Positions 8,587 to 16,412 of a stretch of DNA of 64,000 nucleotides are shown here, piece by piece (positions within the stretch are counted from its first letter, which is position 1; each line of letters starts with the position of its first letter). The stretch lies in assembly GCF_015500075.1 (NCBI RefSeq), contig NZ_CP045496.1:2862001-2926000 (forward strand), given 5' to 3'. Origin of the DNA: Mesorhizobium sp. INR15 (GTDB lineage Bacteria; Pseudomonadota; Alphaproteobacteria; Rhizobiales; Rhizobiaceae). Made by a program: the position numbers and the translations under genes. A model generated the notes under the pieces. It ran no database searches. It was not told where the DNA came from and worked only from the letters and a program-made list of their open reading frames with translations.

Positions 8587-9467
8587 CTTGTTGCCCCCCG
8601 GCTGAGTTGGTTCGAGGTGACGTCGCTTGTGTCGTTCAGAGTTGCCGTTATCTTGGGGTTGAAATCGCCAACGGACCAAGTCCCGGCATTTTTGCCAGCA
8701 GAATTCCAGCTGCCGTTGTAGACAGCGATAGTGCTCGGACCCGGAGCGTTTGGTCCTACAAGGTAATTTCCAGCCGGGAGGGTTTCGGAAATCGCGAAAG
8801 TACCTCCGAAATTTGTTGGGACAATAAATTGCCCAATAATATTCAACGTACCGCCGTCGTTTAATACTATGAAATACGTGCCGGCAGCCGTACCGGCGGA
8901 CCATCGACCGAAAACGGCAATCCGTTCACCTTTGCCTGCTGAGTTCAATGTGACGGAAAACACTCCCGTGTGGCCCGCCAGGCCGGCGTCCGTTAGCGGC
9001 GGTTGCCTCGCCGCGTCTGCCGCCCGTGCCCCTAGTTCCCACCGTCCGCCGAGCGCTTTCGATCCAACGAGATCGTTCGCCGCCGCAACCGGCGCTCGAG
9101 TTGCGCGCGACAGCGCATCCACGAAGCCCAGGCCGGCGGCGGATGCGCCCACGTTGCAGCTCCAAAGCAGCAGATCGCCAAATCCACCCAGCGCCCTTCC
9201 GATCGAGCGCAGATCCTTCGCCTCGCTCTTTAGCGTCTCAGCCGACCACTCGCCGGCGGCGAAGCTCACCCGCCCGGGAGCGCCGTGCGCAATGACGTGA
9301 ACGGCATCGAGACGTTCGCGGCCTTCGAGCGCCTGCGCCATCTGGCGCGCGGCCGGGCGATCGGCGTCGAGCACGAACGCCTCGACTTCGGGCCGCAAGT
9401 TTCCCAGGATCGTGCCGAGATCGGACACCAAGGGATCGACGAAAAGCAGTTCGGAGGCTCGGGTCAT
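8583..9467 (-). CDS. Short DUF4347 protein, paralogue of the collagen-like protein without the collagen domain
   Basis: I start at ATG 9467, preceded by AGGA at good spacing, giving 294 residues; the upstream open frame to 9764 is low-complexity and lacks family similarity. Residues 1-170 are a DUF4347 domain (ELLFVDPLVSDLG at the start, VIAHGAPG, DLLLWSCNVG). The C-terminal 120 residues form a beta-rich domain that resembles the domain placed just before the collagen repeats in the downstream protein (AGTYFIV..GQFIVP..GTF against AGLYFVT..GSFNLP..GTI). Its stop overlaps the next ATG (ATGA), so translation is probably coupled. It may be a cap, nucleator or co-secreted partner of the collagen-like protein (inference). 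It has no Sec signal. Confidence 0.85.
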   Translation of the reverse strand: MTRASELLFVDPLVSDLGTILGNLRPEVEAFVLDADRPAARQMAQALEGRERLDAVHVIAHGAPGRVSFAAGEWSAETLKSEAKDLRSIGRALGGFGDLLLWSCNVGASAAGLGFVDALSRATRAPVAAANDLVGSKALGGRWELGARAADAARQPPLTDAGLAGHTGVFSVTLNSAGKGERIAVFGRWSAGTAAGTYFIVLNDGGTLNIIGQFIVPTNFGGTFAISETLPAGNYLVGPNAPGPSTIAVYNGSWNSAGKNAGTWSVGDFNPKITATLNDTSDVTSNQLSRGATR

Positions 9468-10053
9468 GGCGAGATCCTGTTGGTTCGGATTGGGTTCAAA
9501 TCTGGAAGCTCGCTGGCGACGCTTGGCGTGGCCGGGTCGAGCGGGCGGCGAGCGGGCGGATAGACTCTGCTGGGTGGCTGGCGCCGTGGGATCCCACTGC
9601 GCCGCATTGGTTTTCGTGGAGGGGATCGTCGAAGCAGAGGCGACTCCGTCGTGGGCCGCCGGATGCAGCAGCTGAGGACGGATGCCCGCCAATCTCCGGA
9701 GGATCGTTTCCAGCGCTTGGCTGCAAATCGATTTTGCGCCTATCGAACCGGCGAGTTGCACCACGGCACCGGTCGGCAGGTGATATCATCCGCCCCACTA
9801 CTCAATCCCTCCCCAGGTCGCGCCGAAGGCTCGGCGTTAACTGGTCAGCAAACTCTGAAATGGAAAACCGGTCGACCTTCAAACGAATGACGTGCAGCAA
9901 CGCAGCATCCGCGACAATCGAGGTTGTCATCGCCGTGGCTTGCTCAACCTTGACGGCAGTCAGCAAATGGCGGCGAAGTGCGGAACTTAAGGCAAGGCGG
10001 CACTCGGACAAATCCCCGTAGCCGACGGCACATTGAGAGTCGACAATTCACAG
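9468..10053. other. Divergent intergenic region, likely promoters of both collagen-island operons
   Basis: This 586-base stretch separates the minus-strand DUF4347 operon from the plus-strand glycosyltransferase genes, so promoters in both directions are expected here. Open frames crossing it have poor composition and no family similarity. I could not pick a convincing -35/-10 pair; TTGACG at 9951 has no good -10 at 17 bases. Confidence 0.5.
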
Positions 10054-10155
10054 ATGACAAACGGCAAGCGCCTCTGCCTCAACATGATCGTCAAGAACGA
10101 GGCGGCAAATATCGAGCGCTGTCTCGACGCGGTTGCCGCGCGCAATGTGTCCTAG
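10054..10155 (+). pseudogene. Truncated start of a family 2 glycosyltransferase
   Basis: An ATG at 10054 opens a frame of 33 codons (MTNGKRLCLNMIVKNEAANI...) ending at TAG 10153-10155. It matches the first 25 residues of the intact glycosyltransferase that begins 71 bases later (LCMIVKNEAKVILQCL). The C-L-x-MIVKNEA start is characteristic of TPR-containing GT2 proteins. This looks like the remnant of a second, deleted copy; a short translated leader is a less likely alternative. Confidence 0.75.
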
Positions 10156-10225
10156 TGAAATGCATGGGTTCCCTTCCACAATTTCGAGCAGGCGCATAAC
10201 GAAGCCGCTCCGCGGAGGCATTAGC

Positions 10226-13027
10226 ATGAGCACCATCGGCCTATGCATGATCGTCAAGAACGAGGCGAAGGTCATCCTGCAATGTCTCACCAGCGTGCTG
10301 CCCCTTGTCGATTATGTGCTCATCGTCGACACCGGTTCCGAGGACGGTACACAAGAGCTCATCCGCGACTTCCTCGCCGCTCACAATGTCCAGGGCGCTG
10401 TTATCGACGAACCGTGGCGTGACTTCGCATATAACCGCACTTTCGCCCTTGACCGGTTGCGCGAGGTCGAGACTGTCGACTACGCGATGATCATCGACGC
10501 GGACGATTTTCTGATTCGGGATTCCAGCTTCGATCCAGTCGCATTCAAGTCGCGGATGGAACACGATCTATACGACGTTGAAGTCTCTCACGCCGGCATT
10601 TCGTTTTATCGCCCTCAGATATGTCGCAACAGATTGCCCTTCTCCTTCAAGGGTGTGCTGCATGAATATCTCGAGGCTCCGCCAGGCCCTTTAACGCGCG
10701 AGACGGCCAAGGGCTTTCGTATCGCGACGGGCCGTGGCGGAGCGCGCAGTCAAAATCCACGAAAGTACCAGGACGACGCGGCCGTTCTTGAAAATGCGCT
10801 TGTCACGGAGACTGACCCGTTCCTGATTTCGCGGTACACGTTCTATTTGGCGCAGAGCTATAGGGACTTCAGTGAACGTGAGAAGGCGCTGGAGCACTAC
10901 CTAAGGCGCGCGGAACTGGGTTTCTGGGCCGAAGAGGTCTATGTAAGCCTCCTTGAGGCTGGTAACCTGATGGCCGCTCTGGACCGGCCATTCGAAGAGG
11001 TCGTCGCCGTTTACGAGCGTGCGACTGAGACAGTATCCACCCGCGCGGAAGCGCTGCATGAGGCGAGCCGTTACTGCCGCAACCAAGGCCGGAACACAGA
11101 AGGGCAGGAGTATGCGCGTCGCGGCTTGAGCCTCACCGAGCCTGCCGGACTTTTCGTTCAGCCTTGGGTCTACGACTACGGACTGCTCGATGAGTTTTCG
11201 ATCAACGCATACTGGGCAGGCGCATACCGGGAGACACTCGATGCCTGCTTAAAGCTGCTGGCTTCCGACAAATTGCCAACGGACATACTAAAGCGAGTGG
11301 TAGCCAACGCGCGTTTTGCCGCCGACAAGCTTCCAGTTTATGAGCCGCCGAAACCGGGGACACTCGGCGCTGAGAGCTTGGTCGAACAGCACAAGCTGGT
11401 TCCGCAGCGGTCGTTGCGGTCGCGGTTGAAGGGCATGCCACGCGTTCTGGTGTCGATCTTGGCAAAACAGAAGGAGCCCGCGCTCGCGCTTTACCTCGAA
11501 TGTATCGAGGCGCTCGATTACCCGAAGGACTCGATTGTCCTCTATATCCGGACAAACAACAACACCGACAGGACCGAGCACCTATTGCGCGAATGGCTGG
11601 AGCGCGTCGGCCACCTCTATGCGGCGGTTGAGATCGACGCCTCGGACGTAGTCGATCGGGTCGAGCAGTTTGGCGAGCACGAATGGAATGAGACGCGTTT
11701 CAGGGTGCTTGGCCGAATCCGCAACATAAGTTTGCGGAAAACTCTCGAGCACGGCTGCGATTTCTATTTTGTTGTCGACGTCGACAATTTCGTGCGGTCG
11801 GCGACGCTGCGAGAGCTTGTCGCGCTCGACCTGCCGATCGTTGCTCCGCTGCTTCGCTCCATCTCGCCCGGCAAATACTATTCGAACTACCACGCCGAGG
11901 TCGACGCGAACGGCTATTACATGCAGTGCGATCAATATGGTTGGGTGCTCAATCGCCATGTGCGCGGCGTCATAGAGATGCCGCTCGTACATTGCACCTA
12001 TCTCGTCCGTGCCGATGTGCTGACCGAGCTAACATACGAGGACGACACACCGCGCTATGAGTACGTGATCTTTGCCGACAGTGCCAGGAAGGCCGGCATC
12101 GTTCAGTATCTGGATAACAGGCAGGTCTATGGCTACATTACTTTCGGTGACGGTGAACACCATCTGAGCGACGGGATCGAGCGCGCACGAGAGTTGTTGC
12201 ACGGAGCAGGCGACACCCCCGCATTCACTGGCGCCACGCCCTCTGGCCCTACACCGATGCCAGCTCGTCTTGTCGAGACGGATTCGCCCAAAATTCACCT
12301 GATAAACCTCGACCGCAGCGTCGAGCGCTGGAGCAGATATCAAGGCAATAACTGGCATCTAGTGCACAATACCACTCGAGTGTCGGCCGTTGATGGCGTT
12401 TCCCTCGACAGGGAGGCGCTCATAAACGAGGGTCTGATTGCCGATGACTGCTCATATCCCGCAGGCGCTTTGGGATGTGCGCTGTCCCACATCAACCTGT
12501 GGAAGCTCTCGGTCTCAGAAAACAAAACAATCACTATCTTCGAAGACGACGTTCGATCGTCATTGCGATTTATGGAGGAATCCGCCACCATCCTCTCTCA
12601 AGCACCTCGAGACTGGGACATGATCCTGTGGGGGTACATTTTCGATCCATTGTTCCTATGGTTGGACCTTGGTTTCTCCAAGGCCAAGATCGATTTTTAC
12701 GACCGTCGATACAAGAATAACGCTGCCCTGTTTCAGTCCGAGAAATTCTCCAGATCCCTCATCAGAGTAGTGCACTCATTTGGGACTCAGGGCTACACAG
12801 TCACGCCAAGAGGCGCACGAATACTTCTTGAAAAATGTCTGCCGCTACGAAAAAGGGTTATTCCATTCCCTGGCACTGGAGTAGTCCTCGACGACACTGG
12901 CATCGACTGCGCAATGTCAGCCGCGTACGACTCTATGAAGGCTTTCGTTTGTATGCCGCCGCTCGTCATCCATGATGACGAGCAGACGTCAGATCGGACA
13001 GCCGCGGATCAACGAGAACCGAGCTAG
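10226..13027 (+). CDS. Three-part glycosyltransferase: GT2 + procollagen-galactosyltransferase-like + GT25
   Basis: The chosen ATG 10226 has GGAGG eight bases upstream and gives 933 residues. Residues 1-180 are a GT2 domain (CMIVKNEA, VDTGSEDGT, MIIDADD). Residues 180-400 are helical, TPR-like. Residues 405-656 resemble the N-terminal GT domain of animal COLGALT/PLOD enzymes: VLVSILAKQKE, YLECIEALDYPKD, a VDVDN metal site near 516, YYSNYHAEV. Residues 689-933 are a GT25 domain (HLINLDRSVERW, GALGCALSHINLW, IFEDDVR). The last two domains follow the same order as in procollagen galactosyltransferase. With a collagen-like gene next door, glycosylation of that protein is the obvious hypothesis. 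No membrane segment or signal is visible, so it should act in the cytoplasm before export. Confidence 0.85.
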   Translation: MSTIGLCMIVKNEAKVILQCLTSVLPLVDYVLIVDTGSEDGTQELIRDFLAAHNVQGAVIDEPWRDFAYNRTFALDRLREVETVDYAMIIDADDFLIRDSSFDPVAFKSRMEHDLYDVEVSHAGISFYRPQICRNRLPFSFKGVLHEYLEAPPGPLTRETAKGFRIATGRGGARSQNPRKYQDDAAVLENALVTETDPFLISRYTFYLAQSYRDFSEREKALEHYLRRAELGFWAEEVYVSLLEAGNLMAALDRPFEEVVAVYERATETVSTRAEALHEASRYCRNQGRNTEGQEYARRGLSLTEPAGLFVQPWVYDYGLLDEFSINAYWAGAYRETLDACLKLLASDKLPTDILKRVVANARFAADKLPVYEPPKPGTLGAESLVEQHKLVPQRSLRSRLKGMPRVLVSILAKQKEPALALYLECIEALDYPKDSIVLYIRTNNNTDRTEHLLREWLERVGHLYAAVEIDASDVVDRVEQFGEHEWNETRFRVLGRIRNISLRKTLEHGCDFYFVVDVDNFVRSATLRELVALDLPIVAPLLRSISPGKYYSNYHAEVDANGYYMQCDQYGWVLNRHVRGVIEMPLVHCTYLVRADVLTELTYEDDTPRYEYVIFADSARKAGIVQYLDNRQVYGYITFGDGEHHLSDGIERARELLHGAGDTPAFTGATPSGPTPMPARLVETDSPKIHLINLDRSVERWSRYQGNNWHLVHNTTRVSAVDGVSLDREALINEGLIADDCSYPAGALGCALSHINLWKLSVSENKTITIFEDDVRSSLRFMEESATILSQAPRDWDMILWGYIFDPLFLWLDLGFSKAKIDFYDRRYKNNAALFQSEKFSRSLIRVVHSFGTQGYTVTPRGARILLEKCLPLRKRVIPFPGTGVVLDDTGIDCAMSAAYDSMKAFVCMPPLVIHDDEQTSDRTAADQREPS

Positions 13028-13054
13028 TTTGCCGTCGGCGATGAGGTGCATTCG

Positions 13055-13666
13055 ATGACGCAAAGCACGCCCGATGGTTCCCGCGAAGCCTTCGCGCGCA
13101 TTTACCAAAGCAACGAGTGGGGCTCCGCGGAATCGCGCTCCGGCCTCGGTTCAGCACACGCGACGACGCATCGCGTGCGAACCATATTGCCGATGCTTTT
13201 ACGGGCACTTGATGTAAAATCCATGCTCGATGCGCCCTGCGGCGACTTCAACTGGATGCGCTTCGTCGACTTGGGTAAAACGCACTACATCGGTTGCGAT
13301 ATTGTTCCGGAAGTCATCGAAACGAATCGCATGCGATACGCTAATCGCGAATTCCATGTGCTCGATCTAGCTGCCGAACTCCTGCCCAATGTCGACCTCA
13401 TTTTTTCACGCGACTGTCTCCAGCATCTGACCGAGCCCGATATCTGGCACGCGCTGCGCAACTTCAAGAGGTGCGGCGCGCGCTGGCTGTTCACCTCAAG
13501 CCATTCGACCTCCGCGCAGGACATCGCGCTGGAAACGGGCGGATTCGGATTTCTCAACTTGCAGCAACCGCCATTCTCGTTGCCCCTACCACTCCTCGTC
13601 ATGCCGGAGGAGCACTACGCATCGAAGGCGATGTGTTTGTGGGATATGACGCAAATCGGTGCGTGA
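13055..13666 (+). CDS. Class I SAM-dependent methyltransferase
   Basis: The protein has 203 residues from ATG 13055, which has GAGG at 8-base spacing; GTG 13046 is a weaker alternative. The SAM-binding motif is MLDAPCGDFNWM (near residue 57), followed by YIGCDIV and a motif II-like segment VDLIFSRDCLQHL. The substrate is unknown. It lies 27 bases after the three-part glycosyltransferase and is probably co-transcribed with it, so methylation of a sugar or of the glycan-carrying protein is plausible. Nothing in the sequence settles the acceptor. Confidence 0.8.
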   Translation: MTQSTPDGSREAFARIYQSNEWGSAESRSGLGSAHATTHRVRTILPMLLRALDVKSMLDAPCGDFNWMRFVDLGKTHYIGCDIVPEVIETNRMRYANREFHVLDLAAELLPNVDLIFSRDCLQHLTEPDIWHALRNFKRCGARWLFTSSHSTSAQDIALETGGFGFLNLQQPPFSLPLPLLVMPEEHYASKAMCLWDMTQIGA

Positions 13667-13775
13667 GAAAACAGAGCCACTGCCGATTCAAATGCTCTTC
13701 CCTGCCGCGAAGGCAACATAGCAACTTACGCTGGCGCTGTGGAGGGCATCAGACGATGCTTGCCGGGAGATTGAC

Positions 13776-14966
13776 ATGACAAACCTTGCACTCAACAAAC
13801 CCGCAACACAGAGTTCTATTTCGGAGTGGTCATTTGGCCGGCGCCCTGAGGAAGATGCGAAGGGTGGGAACAACGGCAATATCTCCACCGAGATGGGTTT
13901 TCACACTAAGCGAGAACAGGACCCGTGGTGGCAAGTCGACCTAGGGGATGAATTCTTAGTCTATAAGGTTATCCTCTATAACCGGCAGCATCAAGCACAT
14001 AGGTTGAGGCACTTCAGTCTTTTAAGATCGTTGGATGGTCAACACTGGTCGGTTTTCTATAGAAAAATCGACAGCGCAATCTTTGGTGACTCCGATCCTC
14101 GCCCTTATGTCGCGGATATCTCTGGAGATCATCCCGCCCGATTCGTCAGAGTGCAGCTTGATGGTTACGAATGCCTGCACTTTAGTGAATGCCAAGTTTT
14201 TGGTGTCCCTCTTGATCAAGCGACACGTGAGAAAATTACGAAGAATGAAGGCTTGGCAACCGCTATTCCGAAAGGGCGAGATGGATATCTGACGAACGTA
14301 GGCGGATTTAGCGTGTTCGTGGATACCAGAGACTATATTCCTACCATTATTACTGCCCTTGACAACAACTCATATGAGCGCCGCGAGCGGCATTTGACTG
14401 CCGAACTACTTCATCCCTCAGACCGTGTCATCGAAGCTGGAACCGCAATTGGGATAGTGGCGATGACGGCCGCACTGATCGTGGGGGCGGAAAATGTCCT
14501 AACCTTCGATGCGAATCCGGACATTATCGAACACGCTCGGCAAAACTTTGACCGGAATGGGCTTTCCAAGATTCTGTCGCGCAACGGTGTGTTAAAAAAT
14601 CGACGGAAGATCGCGGGAAGCGATGAAACGGTGGACTTCTATATTGACAAGGCTTTTTGGGCCTCCAGGCTCGATGCGTCTTTGACCACACCGGGAATCG
14701 TAAAAACAGTACAGATTCCGATCTACTGCCTTGAAGACGCCATATGCACCCATGCTGCAAATGTTCTTATCTGCGACATCGAAGGTGGGGAAACTGAACT
14801 CCTGATGGAGGCCGATTTGACAGCCATTCGGCTGATCATCATGGAAACACACTATGCGGTTTCAGGTGAGACCGTGACAGACGCAATGATGCGAAAGCTT
14901 GTTTTAGAGGGGTTTTCCTTTCATCTTGGCCACTCCGGGGATAATTTTGTAGTCCTACGCCGGTAA
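13776..14966 (+). CDS. Discoidin (F5/8 type C) domain fused to FkbM-family methyltransferase
   Basis: Residues 1-147 are an F5/8 type C, carbohydrate-binding-like domain (NLALNKPATQSS, DPWWQVDLG, ARFVRVQLDG, SECQVFG). Residues about 195-396 form an FkbM-type methyltransferase (VIEAGTAIGIVAMTAALI, FDANPDI, VLICDIEGGE, IIMETH). FkbM enzymes O-methylate sugars or small molecules. The fusion suggests the discoidin domain docks on a glycan or glycoprotein that the methyltransferase then modifies. The start is ATG 13776 with GGGAGA upstream. Base composition is more AT-rich than the flanking genes, hinting at transfer. It sits downstream of the glycosyltransferase and methyltransferase, so it may finish the same glycan (inference). 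Confidence 0.85.
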   Translation: MTNLALNKPATQSSISEWSFGRRPEEDAKGGNNGNISTEMGFHTKREQDPWWQVDLGDEFLVYKVILYNRQHQAHRLRHFSLLRSLDGQHWSVFYRKIDSAIFGDSDPRPYVADISGDHPARFVRVQLDGYECLHFSECQVFGVPLDQATREKITKNEGLATAIPKGRDGYLTNVGGFSVFVDTRDYIPTIITALDNNSYERRERHLTAELLHPSDRVIEAGTAIGIVAMTAALIVGAENVLTFDANPDIIEHARQNFDRNGLSKILSRNGVLKNRRKIAGSDETVDFYIDKAFWASRLDASLTTPGIVKTVQIPIYCLEDAICTHAANVLICDIEGGETELLMEADLTAIRLIIMETHYAVSGETVTDAMMRKLVLEGFSFHLGHSGDNFVVLRR

Positions 14967-14979
14967 TCAGAGGTCTGTG

Positions 14980-15882
14980 ATGAAGCGGAGAGAGTTTGCC
15001 GCGCTAATTGTCACGTCAGCGGGCTTCAGCGTGTTTCCGCCACTGCTTGCGATGCGGAGGAACCCCGAGAGGAGCTATGCAGCCGTGACACCCCTCTCTT
15101 CGGAAAAGTTGCTCACCGCCCCCATCGAGCTCGCCGGCGACTGGGGCCACATGCTTCCTCGCTCCGCCGAGCAGGTCGTTGAGCGCATGCGGCATGCCTG
15201 CCTCGATGGCGTGCGGCTGCTCTCCGACCGCCAGCCGACGCGGCTGCGCGTCGACGAGCACACGTCCGGCTCGCCGGCCATCTGGCTGCACCCTGATGGC
15301 AGCAGCATGGCGTGGATCATCGTCGACATCGGCGAGCGAGACTGGTCGAAGCTCGCCTACCAGTTCGGCCACGAGCTCGGCCATGTCCTTTGCAACAGCT
15401 GGCAGCCGGACGCCAGGCCAGCGCCCCCCTGCCAATGGCTCGAGGAAGCCATGGTGGAGGCCCACTCGTTACGCGGGCTCGGGCGACTGGCGAAAAGCTG
15501 GAAGGAGGCTCCGCCCTTCGCCGGCGACAACGCGTTCGGCGATGCCATTGCCAAGTATCGCGAGAATATCATCGAAGGCTATACCGTGCTCGCCGATAGC
15601 CAGGGGCTCACTCGCGACGCTGCGGCGTGGTTCGCCGATCATCGCAGAGAAATCGAGATACCGAACCTCAATCCATTCGCTCAGGCGATGTCACTGACGA
15701 TTCTCGCCGAATACGACCGCGCGCCGGACTGTGTCGAGGCGCTGGGCGCACTTAACCGTTGGCCTGGCCGCACGGGTATCCCTATCGCTGAGTACCTGAA
15801 GCGATGGGAGGCGAGCTGTGTCGAACTGCAGGCCTCGCCGCGACTGCCGGTCCGGCTGCGCGAGCTGTTGCGGGTCACCTGA
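14980..15882 (+). CDS. Exported zinc metalloprotease-like protein (HELGH motif)
   Basis: The protein has 300 residues from ATG 14980; a GTG at 14977 is too close to the AGAGG. The N-terminus MKRREFAALIVTSAGFSVF has a twin-arginine-like start and a hydrophobic stretch, suggesting Tat or Sec export. HELGH lies at residues 131-135, followed by WLEEAMVEAH about 20 residues later, which supplies a candidate glutamate as third zinc ligand (gluzincin pattern). I do not recognise a named family. It follows the discoidin-FkbM gene by 13 bases, so it belongs to the same transcript. A role in processing or turning over the secreted collagen-like protein is possible but unproven. Confidence 0.65.
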   Translation: MKRREFAALIVTSAGFSVFPPLLAMRRNPERSYAAVTPLSSEKLLTAPIELAGDWGHMLPRSAEQVVERMRHACLDGVRLLSDRQPTRLRVDEHTSGSPAIWLHPDGSSMAWIIVDIGERDWSKLAYQFGHELGHVLCNSWQPDARPAPPCQWLEEAMVEAHSLRGLGRLAKSWKEAPPFAGDNAFGDAIAKYRENIIEGYTVLADSQGLTRDAAAWFADHRREIEIPNLNPFAQAMSLTILAEYDRAPDCVEALGALNRWPGRTGIPIAEYLKRWEASCVELQASPRLPVRLRELLRVT

Positions 15883-16412
15883 TCAGCCAGAGGATGAGGG
15901 AGGAAACCCTCCGCTTGCGATCTTCGGAAACCGCACCGAGCCAGTGGCAGGCAAAGCCGCGGCGGCGGCCGCGAAATGAGGTCCGCTTTTGCCTCCGAGG
16001 TGGTCCTCTACGGCGACAAGCCAAGGTGACGCTCGAGGTTGTGTACTCTTCCACAATCAAGCGTCGTTGGATTTGGATTATTGGAGGGCGGTGTGCGTCG
16101 CCGATCGCGAGAAATTGGAGGTCAGACATCGGCTTGCGGGTCACGAGCCTCACGACGCGATCCATGCCCCGAACCGCCAGACGAACCTGCGATGCCTCAC
16201 GTGAATACAGTTCAGCGTGGTCTATGTCGTCGTGCCCCAGCACATCCATGAGCTGCCTGGTCGAAGCCTCTGCCTCGGCGAGATAGACGCCGAGTGACTT
16301 TCTTAGTCCGTGCAGCATCAGCACCTTCGCAAGCCCTGCAAGCTTGCACCAGAGGCCTCGGCTCTGGCCTGTATTGCGACATCGCATTCGCAGCGTTGTC
16401 AAAACAGCTGAT
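15883..16412. other. Gene-free stretch with an integrase scar
   Basis: Between the metalloprotease and the convergent acyltransferase gene this stretch holds only the integrase remnant listed separately. The single long open frame here (minus strand, 15875-16483) is that remnant plus read-through sequence, not an intact gene. Confidence 0.6.
16135..16350 (-). pseudogene. C-terminal remnant of a tyrosine recombinase/integrase
   Basis: A minus-strand segment encodes the catalytic end of a tyrosine recombinase: HGLRKSLGVYLAEAEASTRQ, then VLGHDDIDHAELYSREAS. The conserved H-x-x-R, the H of GH and the tyrosine nucleophile are all there with normal spacing. The N-terminal three quarters of the protein, including the first catalytic arginine, are missing, and both flanks are unrelated sequence. 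It marks an old integration or deletion endpoint in the island. Confidence 0.75.

Noticed and set aside
8587..8904. Extension of the collagen-like gene by 106 residues upstream of ATG 8586
   Set aside because: The extra residues are Arg/Cys-rich, unlike DUF4347 proteins, and lie over the coding frame of the short paralogue.
9468..9764. Extension of the short DUF4347 protein by 99 residues
   Set aside because: It has no similarity to the family and no ribosome site at its start; ATG 9467 has both.
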